Source of the DNA: CAVSUZ01 sp963791885
GTDB taxonomy: Bacteria; Pseudomonadota; Alphaproteobacteria; Acetobacterales; Acetobacteraceae
Direction of reading: 5' to 3'
Length of the DNA stretch: 64,000 nucleotides
Assembly: GCA_963791885.1 (NCBI GenBank)
Contig: CAWBUL010000005.1
Location: 2,046,001 to 2,110,000, forward strand
The notes under the pieces: generated by a model
What the model was told of the DNA's origin: nothing
The model's database searches: none
The model's input: the letters and a program-made list of their open reading frames with translations, nothing else
Shown: positions 46,047 through 55,646 of the stretch, one piece after another
Layout: every line of letters starts with the position of its first letter
How positions within the stretch are numbered: position 1 is the stretch's first letter
Made by a program: the position numbers and the translations under genes

Positions 46047-47087
46047 TCAGTTCCTCATGAAATCCTGGTCGGAGATCGCTATCCGCTCTGCCCCAACCTC
46101 TGGCGGTACGGTGACCGTGGTTCCCGGCGCAATGATCCCGGGCAGCCGCACCGTCTCCATCCCCGCCGCGAAACGCCCGCACGCCCTGCTCCAGAGCTCC
46201 CCAATCGCGAGATCGGCGTGCCACGGCCCACCCGGCAATCGCAGCGCGGTCACCCGCATGCCGGGCGCGATGTAAATCAGCGCTTGCGCCTCGTTGGCCG
46301 AACCACGCAGTTTCACCGCAACCGGTTCAGGTCCGCGATTGATCAACACCAGCTGGGAATCTCCCCGGCCACGCTGCGCCAGCAGCTCCGCGTTGCCCGG
46401 CGGCGCACCGGCCTGGTCGGCGCAATAAGCCTGGCGGGCATCCGCGACACCGCCCGGTTCCAGCCGCGCTGCGTCCATGTACATGTGGCTGCCATCGGTC
46501 AGTGCGATGATCAGCATGCCGCGCTCCGGCACCGCACCCACGGCCCGGACCGAGGTGAAGGCCGGCAGCGCGCCCGCCGACACCAGCCGATCTCGCGAAA
46601 TGTCGCGCCACAGCGGCGCCGGACCATTGCCCGGCGCCACATAGTGGGTCGGCGGTCCTGCAAGGCGAATGGTCGTTATAGCAGGACCGGGGGTTGGCTC
46701 TGGTGCAGCCAGGGCGATGCGCGGCGGCTCCGCGGCGGGCGGTGAAGCAGCCAGCCGCAGGATGGCGCTGACCGCGGCGACAACGCCCACACCCAGGATG
46801 CTCAGCCATACGATCATCGGCAGGCCGCTGAAGCCGGGACGGGGAGGGAGGGTCTCCGCTGTACTCGCCAGCAAAATGCGGGGACTGTCGTACAGCGCAC
46901 GGCGTGCCGGGTCGCTCAGTACGTCATAAGCAGCCATCAGAGCGACGAAGGCATTCACGTCGCCGGTTCCCTGCACGTCCGGGTGCAGCCGGCGCGCGGC
47001 CTTGCGGAAGGCAGCCGTGATCTCCGCCGGATCAGCCTGCGGCGTCAGTCCCAGACGTGCGTAATATCCTTCGGGGTCTGCGGACAT
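46047..47087 (-). CDS. Membrane-anchored J-domain (DnaJ-like) protein
   Basis: 346 aa. Residues 1-67 are a J domain with the HPD tripeptide in RRLHPDVQG and the helix LMAAYDVLSDPARRALYD. A membrane helix (LPMIVWLSILGVGVVAAVSAIL) follows at about 90-112. The remaining 230 residues, on the other side of the membrane, carry two Cys pairs and no family I recognise. It should recruit DnaK to the inner membrane. It lies 24 bp after the DUF1178 gene. Confidence 0.85.
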   Translation of the reverse strand: MSADPEGYYARLGLTPQADPAEITAAFRKAARRLHPDVQGTGDVNAFVALMAAYDVLSDPARRALYDSPRILLASTAETLPPRPGFSGLPMIVWLSILGVGVVAAVSAILRLAASPPAAEPPRIALAAPEPTPGPAITTIRLAGPPTHYVAPGNGPAPLWRDISRDRLVSAGALPAFTSVRAVGAVPERGMLIIALTDGSHMYMDAARLEPGGVADARQAYCADQAGAPPGNAELLAQRGRGDSQLVLINRGPEPVAVKLRGSANEAQALIYIAPGMRVTALRLPGGPWHADLAIGELWSRACGRFAAGMETVRLPGIIAPGTTVTVPPEVGAERIAISDQDFMRN

Positions 47088-47110
47088 CGCCGCGGAGCAT
47101 ACAACACATT

Positions 47111-47593
47111 CTACCCGTCGGCGCGCGGCACCCAGGGAATGCGAGAGACCGCGATGCCTTCCTCGGCAAGCGCTTCGGCCTCCGTCGGCGACGTCTCCCC
47201 GTAGATGCCGCGCTTGTCGCTCTCGCCGCGATGGATGCGCCTGGCTTCATCGGCAAACTGCTCGCCGACATAGTCGCAGTTCTTTTCGACCTCGGCCCGG
47301 ATCTTTTGCAGCATCGCGCGTACTTGGTCCGGCATCGGACCGGCGACAGCTTGCGGGGGAGCCTGGACAGGTGCAGCAGGGGCAGGGGACGGTGAGGGCG
47401 GCGCAGGCGGCTGGATCGTGGCGCGCTTGGTCGTCACGACGGCGGGTGCCATCAATGCGCGGCTGACCGTCTTGTTGCCGCATTCGGGGCATTCGACCAA
47501 CCCGAGCGCGACAAGCTTGTCGAACGCCGCGCTGTCCTTGAACCAGCCGTCGAACTCATGCCCCTGATCGCACCGCACCTGGTAATGGATCAT
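47111..47593 (-). CDS. DUF1178 family protein
   Basis: 160 aa. Begins MIHYQVRCDQGHEFDGWFKD, the family signature, with a possible Zn ribbon formed by Cys8 and VECPECGNK. Middle segment is Pro/Ala-rich and likely disordered (QPPAPPSPSPAPAAPVQAPP); the C-terminal helix ends IAVSRIPW. Function unknown; widespread in alphaproteobacteria, where it often follows glutaredoxin or Nudix genes, as here. Confidence 0.93.
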   Translation of the reverse strand: MIHYQVRCDQGHEFDGWFKDSAAFDKLVALGLVECPECGNKTVSRALMAPAVVTTKRATIQPPAPPSPSPAPAAPVQAPPQAVAGPMPDQVRAMLQKIRAEVEKNCDYVGEQFADEARRIHRGESDKRGIYGETSPTEAEALAEEGIAVSRIPWVPRADG

Positions 47594-47632
47594 TCCTGAC
47601 CTTTGTGTCTCGCCCCATGAAAATGGCCCTGC

Positions 47633-47659
47633 CTGGCACTCCTCACAAGTGAGTGCCAG
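47633..47659 (-). terminator. Terminator-like hairpin after grxC
   Basis: Perfect 9-bp inverted repeat CTGGCACTC / GAGTGCCAG with a 9-nt loop, 14 bp downstream of the glutaredoxin stop on the minus strand, followed by a short run of T in the direction of transcription (GCCATTTT). Marks the end of the UxuA-to-grxC unit. Confidence 0.65.
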
Positions 47660-47672
47660 ATCAGTGTCGTTA

Positions 47673-47930
47673 CTATTCCTTCAGCAGAGGATCCAGCTTT
47701 CCCGCGCGGTCCAGCGCTAACAACTCATCCGACCCACCGATGGACTGACCGTTGATGAAGATCTGCGGCACGGTGCTGCGTCCGCCGGACCGTTTGCGGG
47801 CTTCCTCCCGCTCCGGCGTGCCGTTCGGCGCATCGATTTCCCGAAACGCCACGCCCTTGGCGCTGAGCAGATTCACGGCCCGCACGCAGTAGGGACACCA
47901 GGGCTGCGTATAGATCTCCACCTCGGCCAT
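47673..47930 (-). CDS. grxC: Glutaredoxin 3
   Basis: 85-aa glutaredoxin with the dithiol active site QPWCPYCVRA, the TVPQIFINGQ cis-Pro loop and GGSDELLALD glutathione-binding end. Uses glutathione to reduce protein disulfides, including ribonucleotide reductase. ATG 47930 has AAGGA upstream. Starts 16 bp after comF. Confidence 0.96.
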   Translation of the reverse strand: MAEVEIYTQPWCPYCVRAVNLLSAKGVAFREIDAPNGTPEREEARKRSGGRSTVPQIFINGQSIGGSDELLALDRAGKLDPLLKE

Positions 47931-47945
47931 CAACTCGTCCTTCGC

Positions 47946-48695
47946 TCATCGTAAGCGCGGATCAGGCACCCGCGCCGCCGCGAGCATGTCAACCTGCGCC
48001 GCCCCCTCTTCAAGCAGGGCGGCAGCGCAGGCATTGCCCGTCGCGCCCGAGGTGATCACGTCGTCGATCAGCAGCACGCTCCGTCCCCGCAGGAGGGCTT
48101 GCCGCGACGGACGCACACGGAAGGCGCCATCCAGTTCCGCCGCGCGTTCCGCCGCCGTCTTGCCGCCGAGCGCCGCCGTGCCGCGCACCCGCTGCAGGCC
48201 GTCCAGCACCGTGGGTCGGCTCGCGATACGGGTGATATGCCGCGCGAGCAGTGCCGCTTGGTTGTAGCGCCGCCGCCGCAGCCGGGCGGGGTGCAGCGGG
48301 ACCGGGACAATCACCTCCGCACGTGCCAGCAGCGCCGCGCCCGTGCGGGCCATCCAGGGCGCCAATACCGCCGCAAGTTCCACCCTGTCGGCATGCTTCA
48401 GCGGCAGGATCAGGCGGCGCGCGCCATCGTCGTAGCGCAGTGCAGCGCGGGCCTGGCCGAAGCGAGGCGGCACCTCCTGGCAGGCGACGCAAATAGGACC
48501 CTGCGCGCTGCGGCGAACGGCACGCCGCAGCGCTCGCACAGCGGCTCGGTGATGAAGCTGACCTGCGCGAAACAGGCACTGCAAAGCAGAGCATGGGCGG
48601 CGACATCATCCGCGCAGGCGGGACAGCGCGGCGGCAGGTACCAGGTCGAGCGTGTCCGCCGCGAGCCGGCGCAAGCGTGGATGCAGAACGCCCAT
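47946..48695 (-). pseudogene. ComF family phosphoribosyltransferase-like protein, two frameshifts
   Basis: The C-terminal 170 residues are intact: GARRLILPLKHADR, VPVPLHPARLRRRRYNQA and the PRPP-binding SVLLIDDVITSGAT. The N-terminal Zn-ribbon part is spread over other frames: ATG 48695 gives LRRLAADTLDLV, then an extra base near 48637 shifts to CPACADDVAAHALLCSAC and CERCGVPFAAA, and a lost base near 48505 shifts again to QGPICVACQEVPPRF. Joined, all four Cys pairs of ComF are present, about 249 aa. ComF supports DNA uptake or recombination-linked processes. The undamaged pattern in three frames suggests sequence errors. Confidence 0.78.
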
Positions 48696-48719
48696 GCCGC
48701 CAGTTTGGGCGGCTCAGGT

Positions 48720-50315
48720 TCAGGCTGCGTTAACGTTGGCTCCGAAGCGCACCGTCCCGTCCCGGTCGATCTCCTTCACCAGGTCTATCTCCCAGGACAG
48801 ATACGCCTTCATCGCCTCCTCTATCCCCGAGTTGCGATCGTACGGCCGAAGGTAGAAGTCCACACAGGCGTCGTCCGGCGGATTGGTGCGATCTTTGACC
48901 AGCGGCCGGCCGAAGGTGTGCCAGGCGGCGGTGCCACCCTCCAGCACCAGCACCTCGCCCTTCGTCAGGCCGCGGGCTTCGTCGACAGCCAGCCGGGCAA
49001 GCATGCCGTCCGGCGACGTCAGGACCACATGCCGTGCGGCGGACACGGCAGGGGCCAGCGCGTCCAGCCGGGTGCGGATGCCCCACACCGCGCCCGGGAT
49101 ATGACCGTCGCGGAAATCGATACTGCGCGCGAGGTCCACGACCACCGTCTCGTCGCCGGCATCGAGCAGCGCGACCAGCCGCGGCACGTCGATACTGGGC
49201 ACAGAGGCGGAGAGTTCCGGAATCGGCGCCAGAGCGGTGCCGGAATCGCGCACCTCCTCGAGCCCGCCCTCGACGACGAATACATCCCGATGGCCCATCT
49301 GGCGCAGCCAGCCGCCCGCCATGCGCGCCCGCACGCCCGTGTCGTCCAGCAATACGATGCGGGCATTGCGCACGCCTATCCACTGGTCCGTCGCCTGCAC
49401 CAACTGCCCGCCCGGCGCGTTGCGGCTGCCGGAGCGGTGCCAGGAGCGGAACTCCGTCGGATCGCGCACATCCAGCAGATACAAAGTCCGATCCGTGTCT
49501 TCCTCAAACCGCGCAAGATCGAGCGCACCGATAACCCCAACCCCCGAGCGTTCGGCAAACGCCTGCGCGCGCCCCAGCGCGACGGAGGCGCTGCGTGGCG
49601 TGCCGGGCGGGAATGCCTCGGTGCGCCCGCGCGCGCACTGCAGCCCGGCCAGTTCCCAGCCCATCGTACCGTTGCGGAGCGCCACCACTTTGTTCGGAAT
49701 ACCCGCCTGCCGCAGGCCTTCGGCGCCCATGATACTGCGCGTGCGCCCGGCGCAGTTCACCACCACCAGCGTCTCCGGGTCCGGCACCATATCGCCCACG
49801 CGATAGACCAGCTCGCCGCCCGGCACACTGACGCCGGAGGGGATCGACATTCGCGTGAACTCCTCCAGCGTCCGGCTGTCGAGCACCACCATCTTGCGCT
49901 TGCCGTCCAGCCAGGATTTCAGCTCCGATGCATCCACGCTCGGCGTTCCGTAGTGGTGTTCCACCCATTCGCCGAAGGCTTTCGACGGCACGTTGACACC
50001 GCTGAACAGCACCTGTCCGGCCGCCTCCCAGGCCGGCGTGCCGCCATCCAGGACCGACACATCGGTGCATCCGTCCGTTTCCAGCCACGCACCCAACCGC
50101 TCCGCCAAACCACGTCCATCGTCGATGCAGACGACGCGCACGGACTTGCGCGGGAGCAGGGCGCGGGCGCGGATCTCGCGTTTGGAGAGCGGGCAGGGGA
50201 CGGCCCAGAACAGATGGCTGGCGCCGAACTCCCCTTCCTCGCGGGCGTCGAGCAGCGCGAGTTCATGCCCGTCCGTGATCCACGTCCCGAGGGTCGCTGC
50301 GTCGATCCGTTTCAT
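48720..50315 (-). CDS. Protein with four rhodanese-like domains
   Basis: 531 aa of four consecutive rhodanese modules. Module 1 (ALLDAREEGEFGASH; loop VVCIDDGRG) and module 2 (VVLDSRTLEEF; loop VVNCAGRTRS) keep a Cys at the active-site position. Modules 3 (LLDVRDPTEFRSWH; loop VLLDDTGVRA) and 4 (VVDLARSIDFRDGH; loop VLTSPDGMLA) do not. Expected role: sulfur transfer or sulfur-carrier binding in the cytosol. ATG 50315 overlaps the mannonate-dehydratase stop (ATGA), which fixes the start and couples the two genes. Confidence 0.9.
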   Translation of the reverse strand: MKRIDAATLGTWITDGHELALLDAREEGEFGASHLFWAVPCPLSKREIRARALLPRKSVRVVCIDDGRGLAERLGAWLETDGCTDVSVLDGGTPAWEAAGQVLFSGVNVPSKAFGEWVEHHYGTPSVDASELKSWLDGKRKMVVLDSRTLEEFTRMSIPSGVSVPGGELVYRVGDMVPDPETLVVVNCAGRTRSIMGAEGLRQAGIPNKVVALRNGTMGWELAGLQCARGRTEAFPPGTPRSASVALGRAQAFAERSGVGVIGALDLARFEEDTDRTLYLLDVRDPTEFRSWHRSGSRNAPGGQLVQATDQWIGVRNARIVLLDDTGVRARMAGGWLRQMGHRDVFVVEGGLEEVRDSGTALAPIPELSASVPSIDVPRLVALLDAGDETVVVDLARSIDFRDGHIPGAVWGIRTRLDALAPAVSAARHVVLTSPDGMLARLAVDEARGLTKGEVLVLEGGTAAWHTFGRPLVKDRTNPPDDACVDFYLRPYDRNSGIEEAMKAYLSWEIDLVKEIDRDGTVRFGANVNAA

Positions 50316-51274
50316 CTGCTCTTGTCCACGCCTTCCAGCAGTCCTCGCATGTAGCCTATGGCGAACAGCCGTCCCAGGGCTTCGTAGCCGGGGCGGAGGT
50401 TGGGATCGCCCTCCATCGCCGGCGCGTGATCCGGCCGAATGGGACCGTTGAAACCGATCTGCCGATACGCGCGCATGCATTCAAACATGTCGGTGTGGCC
50501 TGCGTCGTGAAAAGTCTCCACGAAGTTTTGCGCGGTGCCGCGCACATCGCGAAAGTGCACGAAGGAGATATGGTCCCCGAAATGCCGGATCAGATCGGGC
50601 ACACGCGCCGGCGTATCCATCAGGCCGAAATTGGCCTGGCAGAAGCAGATGCTGTTGGCCTCGCTATCCGCCATCCGCATGGCGCGGTCGAAGTTCTCCC
50701 GCGTTCCGAAGATCCGCGACACCCCCATGACCGGTGAAAGCGGCGGATCGTCCGGATGCAGCGCGAGCCGCACGCCCGCCTTCTCCGCCACAGGAATCAC
50801 GCGTTCAATAAACCACGCGAAATTCTCCCACAACGCATCCTCGGTAATGCGCAGGGCATTGGTGCCGGGCGCGCGTGAGGTCAGGTGATGCTCGTAGCTG
50901 GTGACCAAAGCGCCACCCCGCCCGCGCGTTGTGGTCGATGTGCGGGCCCAACTCACCCACACCATCCAGCTGTAGCACAGCACCGGAATCTCCAGCGCGC
51001 CCATGTTGCGGATGATCTGACACATCTGATCGAGTTCCGCGTCACGGCCAGGCCCGCCGCTCTTGATCGCATCCATCGGCACCATGCCTTCGATGCCGGA
51101 CAGCGTCAGGCCGAAATCATCGAAACGCTTCTTCAAAGCCAACATCTGGCCATAGTCCCAAAGACGCCATTCGCCTGTGGAACTGCCCAGCACCACCGCA
51201 TCGTCCACGCCCATTTGAAGGGCGTGTCGCCACTTCGGCGTGATCTCCGGTTCCAGGCACATCGCGAACTTCAC
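50312..51274 (-). CDS. uxuA: Mannonate dehydratase (UxuA-like)
   Basis: 320-aa TIM-barrel enzyme resembling D-mannonate dehydratase, which converts D-mannonate to 2-keto-3-deoxygluconate in hexuronate breakdown. Metal-site blocks: RLALHPDDPP, the FCQANFG strand, VHFRDVRG, ETFHDAGHTDMF and RPDHAPAMEGD. Slightly shorter than E. coli UxuA (about 390). No uxaC, uxuB or kdgK is near, so related sugar-acid dehydration is possible. Divergent from the MFS transporter at 51383. Confidence 0.82.
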   Translation of the reverse strand: MKFAMCLEPEITPKWRHALQMGVDDAVVLGSSTGEWRLWDYGQMLALKKRFDDFGLTLSGIEGMVPMDAIKSGGPGRDAELDQMCQIIRNMGALEIPVLCYSWMVWVSWARTSTTTRGRGGALVTSYEHHLTSRAPGTNALRITEDALWENFAWFIERVIPVAEKAGVRLALHPDDPPLSPVMGVSRIFGTRENFDRAMRMADSEANSICFCQANFGLMDTPARVPDLIRHFGDHISFVHFRDVRGTAQNFVETFHDAGHTDMFECMRAYRQIGFNGPIRPDHAPAMEGDPNLRPGYEALGRLFAIGYMRGLLEGVDKSR

Positions 51275-51382
51275 GTGCTTTCTCCTCGTATCAGGGCAGG
51301 CATCGGGCCGGCTCTCTCGTTGGTCAAGCGAACGGAATCGGAGCGCCTGCGTTATTGAGCTTTAGCAAACAGGACCCGACGT

Positions 51383-53009
51383 TTGGACCAGGCGCTCGAG
51401 ACCCATCCGGCCGCTTCGGCCCCCGCGACAGCCGCAACAGCTGCGACAGCCGCGAATGCGGGTGCGCCATCGGCGCGCAGCCAGTACGGCCTGGACATCC
51501 TGAACTTTTTCGTCGCCGACGTGCAGACCGGGTTCGGCCCGTTCCTGGCCGTGTATCTGACCATAAACGGTTGGACCCACGGTATGATCGGCGCGGTCGT
51601 CACCGCCAGCACGGTCGCCGGAGTGCTCAGCCAGGTGCCGGCCGGCGCGCTGGTGGATTGGACCACGCACAAGCGGCTGGTGGTGGGCATTGGTCTCGCC
51701 ATGATTGCCGGCGGCGCGCTGCTGATCGCCGTCATGCCAGCTTTCTTTCCGGGTACTCACCGCCGAACTGATGCTGGGCATCCCCGGTTCGGCAATCCGG
51801 GCCGCCATCGCCGGCATCGCGCTTGGCTTGGTCGGCAACCGCACCCTGAACACTCGTGTCGGACGAAATCATCAGTGGGATTCGCTCGGCAATGCGCTGA
51901 CCGCGGGTGCCATGGGCGCGCTTGGCGCCCTCATATCCATTCGCTCCCCCTTTTTCGCCGCGGCCGGGCTGTGCATCCCCGCAATTCTGTCGCTGCTGAT
52001 GATCAACGGCAAGGAGATCGATTACCGCAGGGCGCGCGGTTCGACGCGCCGGCGCTCGCCCCGTCCGGCGCGCTGGCGCACGCTGTTCAAGGACCGCAGG
52101 CTCCGCGTGCTCTCCATGGGCATGTTCCTCTTCCAGTTCGCCAACGCCTCCATCCTGCTCCTTGGTGCCGAACGTCTGGCCGCGGAAATGAAGACAAAGT
52201 CCGAACTCTTCACCTCCCTGATGGTCGTGGTGCCCGAGATGGTCTCCGCCGTCATCGCGCTTCGCCTCAGCAAGGCAGCCAACGATTGGGGACGCAAACC
52301 CTTCCTCCTCGCCGGCTTCGCCGCCGTTCTGATCCGCGCCGTCCTGTTCTCTATCGCGCCCGGGCCGTGGTACTTCGTCGGCATCCAGACCTTCGATGGC
52401 ATTACCGCCGCCGTGATCGGCATCATGCTGCCGCTCGCCGTCGCCGACATCACCCGTGGTACCGGCCGGTACAACGGCGCGCTCGGCGTTGTGACAATGA
52501 TTAGCCTCATCGGCGCCGCCATCAGCACCACTGCGATCGGCTTCCTCGCCCAATACCTCGGTCTCGCCACCGGCTTCATCGCCCTTGCCATTGCCGCCCT
52601 GCTCGGTTTCCTTTTGCTGTGGTGGCGGCTGCCGGAAACGGTCAGCAGCGCCATGTCGGAAAAGCATTTGCCCGGACAGCACAGGTCCGTCGCGCATGCC
52701 TGCGCGTATGAGACGTCGCTGCAGATGGCGCTCCGACCCGACGACGCGGAGCGTATCGCCGGAAAGGTGCGCAACCTGCCGCCACGGCTCTCGCCCTGTT
52801 ACCTGGCGGGCAACGCGCCCGATCCGATCAAGCCGGCCGGCGCGTATTGGGGCGCGATCTTCGTCGCTGGCGATCCGGGATATGTCGGCGATCCGGCGGC
52901 GTCATCCGTGCAGGCGGGCGAAGCAATGCTGGATGCGACGGTGGAGGCGTTGGCGCGGTTCTACGGCGATTTCGCGCGGGCGCAGTTGCGGGTGGGGCAG
53001 CCGGACTGA
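51383..53009 (+). pseudogene. MFS transporter fused to the C-terminal part of a creatininase, frameshifted
   Basis: N-terminal half in one frame (TTG 51383): ARSQYGLDILNFFVADVQTG and TINGWTHGMIGAVVTAST, an MFS opening. Near 51751 an extra G (CCGGGTA for CCGGTA) shifts to a frame that continues LTAELMLGIPGSAIRAA and TLNTRVGRNHQWDSLGNA, then the remaining helices to WWRLPETVSSAMSEK. From about 52690 the same frame carries a soluble tail with HACAYETSLQMALRP, NLPPRLSPCYL and GYVGDPAASSVQAGEAMLDA, which match the last third of creatininase-family amidohydrolases; the metal-binding first part of that fold is absent. Divergent from uxuA. Confidence 0.75.
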
Positions 53010-53087
53010 TCCGTCCACTGCTAAGCCACCACTGCCCTTGGCAGGCCTCTAACGTGTACCTTTTCAGTCACGACGCCATGTTGCCGT

Positions 53088-55646
53088 TCATTTGCCGAAG
53101 AGTTTCTGCAGCAAATTCTTGGGTGCGTTGAGGATTTGTTTCGCGGCATTGGCGGGCACCGCAAGCAACGACGGCGGCGAGTTTGGCTGCGGACCGCCCG
53201 GGCCGCCGCGCGCGATGGCGAGCTGATTGGCGCAATCATCGCCGCCACTGCTGAGCCGATCCGGACCGCCGAGCGCGCCGGAGATCGCCCCAAGCGGCAC
53301 TTCGGCCAAGTTCTCCGCAGACTGCGCGAGGCCCATGATGTTGTCCTGCGCCGAATGCGCCGCGTCGACGCGCGCCCTCGGATTCTCGATCGTCCCGCCG
53401 ACGATCAGTGGCACGGTGATGCCGGTATCGGCGAGCCGAGCCAGCGGCCGCAAGCGCAGCGAGAGCGTTTCGTCGGCGAGGTTGATCGTGCCACTGCCGC
53501 TCACCTTCACGCGTGCGGAATCGAGATACAGCGCACGGAACGTCGCCAGCCCGTTACGCGCGTCCAACCGCGCCGCGAAGCAGCGCAGTGCGTTACGGCC
53601 GCGGATGCTCTGGCCAGGAAAGATCAGCGACAGCGGCAGGCTCGCCGAGGTCAGGATCGGTCCGAGCAGACGGTTGAGCGAGGCGTTGTCGATTTCCCCG
53701 TTCACCATTGCCAGCCCGAGCGTTCCGTTCAACCCGGCGGCCATCATGTGCAGGCTATCCCCCGCGCCATTGAGAGTGGCGTCCACTTCGAGCGAGCCCG
53801 ACGCGTCGGATGGTAGCCCGAGCATCAGCGCCAGCGCGCGCACCGACAGACCTGGCGCACGCAGCACCAGCGCCACTGGCGGCTTCGCTGGATTGGCATC
53901 AATCGTCAGCCGCCCGCTCATTCTTCCGGCGGGAAGTATCCCGCTGATCGGATCGAGCATGAGCTTGCCGTCCTTGAGCACGAAATGCCCGGCGATATCG
54001 CGCTGTGTCTGGCCGCTGGTGCGCAGTTCGCCAATGCGCAACTGGACATCCGCATCGGCAGTGCGCAGCACGCCGAGGTCAAGCGGCGCGTCGGAAAACA
54101 GCAGATCCGGATTGCCGCGCCGCTCCGGCCGTGGCGTGGGTGTGGCCAGAGCCGTCGCGGCTTGCTGCCCCGCCGCTGCCGGGGGCGCCGGCGGACTGAC
54201 CGACTTCAACTCGAGCAGCGCATCGAGATCGATCCGCTTGGACGTCACATTCCCGGTGATCGATGGGGGCCGCGTGAACGTCACCGACGCATCGCCGGCG
54301 ATGTCGCCCTGGGGCAGGTTCAGCGTCGCTTGCGTCAGCACCATGCCCTTGGCGAACCCGCCCGACGCCTCGGCGAGACGCGCATCAAGCGCGATATCCT
54401 TCACATCCGGCACCGGCCGCCGGACCAGCGCCGCGAACGGCGCCAGCGCCGGAATGCGCGCGCTCACCAGGAGCTCCGCCCCGGCGACGCGCGCCGGATC
54501 GGCCAGCGTGCCCTTCGCCATCGCTGTGGCCCCCGCGACCGCAAGCGAGACATCAACCGGGAATGCCTGCCCATCGATCAGTGCGCTCGGCGCGCCGAGC
54601 GTCGACGAGATGGTCAGCGGTGCGTCAGCATAGTTGCCGGCAGCTTGCACGGTGACCGGCTGATCCGGCTGCGGCGCCCGAATAGTCACCTGTGTCAGCG
54701 TCAGCCCCGGCGCATAGGCGGACAGGTCGGATGCGCCGGCATGAAGCGTGAAATTGCTGACCCGCGTGAGCAGCGGCCCGCTATCCGCGACATTCGCGCT
54801 AAAGCTCAGCTCCCGCACCGACGGCAGCGGCGTGCCCGGAACGAAAGGTTGAAGCTGCGCCAGATCCGCCAGCTGCCCGCTTGCTTTGCCCGAATAGCTT
54901 GTCGGCTGCAGCGGCGTCGTCGATTGTGCATCCACAGACAACGCCGCGCCTTTCGAGTTAACCGTCAGCCTCACCGGCCACGGTGTCTTCGCGGCCGTAT
55001 CGCTCAGCCGCGCCACCGAACCCGTCTCGCCCTTCGCGTCAAACTGAGTCCCGGCAAAGGTTGCGACGAGCTGGAATGTCACGGGAGACAACTCGCTCGG
55101 CTCCCGCAATTCAAACAAATCCAGTGTGCCAGTAACGGCCTGCCCCGTGATGCCGTTGCGCCAAGTCAGCGTGCCATCCTCGACCGTCATCGATTGAACG
55201 GCGATGTCCATTGGCTTCCCCGGCGCCGCGGCGGCTGTCGGCGTGGCCGGCTTAGTGAACAGCCAGTTGCCGCGACCGGCCTGAGTCGTCTCAATCAGAA
55301 CGTCCGGCTTGATTATCGCCAGCGAAGGTATGTCGAGGCAATTCGACAGCAGCGGCAGCAGGGCTACCTCCGCCTCGATGCTTTGCGCGGTCACCATTTG
55401 TGGTCGGGAGCCGCCGTCGAAGTTGGCGAGCGCCACGTCGCGTGCCTCGATTGTCGGCACCAGTGACCATTTCACCGAGATTGGGCCGTTTAGCGACAGC
55501 TCGCGCCCAGTCGCGCGCATCACCGCATTTTGGATACGCGGCTTCCAGCTGTTCGGATCGAAGGTAGCAATGAAAATGCCGATCCCGGTAATCGGCAGGA
55601 CCACCACCAGGCCGATAACGATCACCAGGATTCTGCGCCAGCGCAT
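53088..55646 (-). CDS. AsmA family protein
   Basis: 852 aa from ATG 55646 (GGGGGAA upstream). N-terminal membrane helix (ILVIVIGLVVVLPITGIGIFI) then FDPNSWKPRIQNAVMRATGRELSLNG, in the family's usual opening form; the C-terminal AsmA block VNGEIDNASLNRLLGP, FDAR-type strand LDARNGLATFRALYLDS and SGTINLADETLSLRLRP. AsmA-like proteins span the periplasm and take part in lipid transport or outer-membrane assembly. Convergent with the MFS gene. Confidence 0.93.
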   Translation of the reverse strand: MRWRRILVIVIGLVVVLPITGIGIFIATFDPNSWKPRIQNAVMRATGRELSLNGPISVKWSLVPTIEARDVALANFDGGSRPQMVTAQSIEAEVALLPLLSNCLDIPSLAIIKPDVLIETTQAGRGNWLFTKPATPTAAAAPGKPMDIAVQSMTVEDGTLTWRNGITGQAVTGTLDLFELREPSELSPVTFQLVATFAGTQFDAKGETGSVARLSDTAAKTPWPVRLTVNSKGAALSVDAQSTTPLQPTSYSGKASGQLADLAQLQPFVPGTPLPSVRELSFSANVADSGPLLTRVSNFTLHAGASDLSAYAPGLTLTQVTIRAPQPDQPVTVQAAGNYADAPLTISSTLGAPSALIDGQAFPVDVSLAVAGATAMAKGTLADPARVAGAELLVSARIPALAPFAALVRRPVPDVKDIALDARLAEASGGFAKGMVLTQATLNLPQGDIAGDASVTFTRPPSITGNVTSKRIDLDALLELKSVSPPAPPAAAGQQAATALATPTPRPERRGNPDLLFSDAPLDLGVLRTADADVQLRIGELRTSGQTQRDIAGHFVLKDGKLMLDPISGILPAGRMSGRLTIDANPAKPPVALVLRAPGLSVRALALMLGLPSDASGSLEVDATLNGAGDSLHMMAAGLNGTLGLAMVNGEIDNASLNRLLGPILTSASLPLSLIFPGQSIRGRNALRCFAARLDARNGLATFRALYLDSARVKVSGSGTINLADETLSLRLRPLARLADTGITVPLIVGGTIENPRARVDAAHSAQDNIMGLAQSAENLAEVPLGAISGALGGPDRLSSGGDDCANQLAIARGGPGGPQPNSPPSLLAVPANAAKQILNAPKNLLQKLFGK

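Noticed and set aside
48099..50354. 751-codon open frame on the plus strand
   Set aside because: Antisense shadow of the rhodanese gene and ComF; Arg/His/Pro-rich, no start context, typical of high-GC complementary frames.
53032..53046. Short stem CTGCC/GGCAG between convergent MFS and AsmA genes
   Set aside because: Only 5 bp and no T tract; too weak to call a terminator.
53985..55466. 493-codon plus-strand frame
   Set aside because: Antisense to AsmA; low-complexity Arg-rich product.
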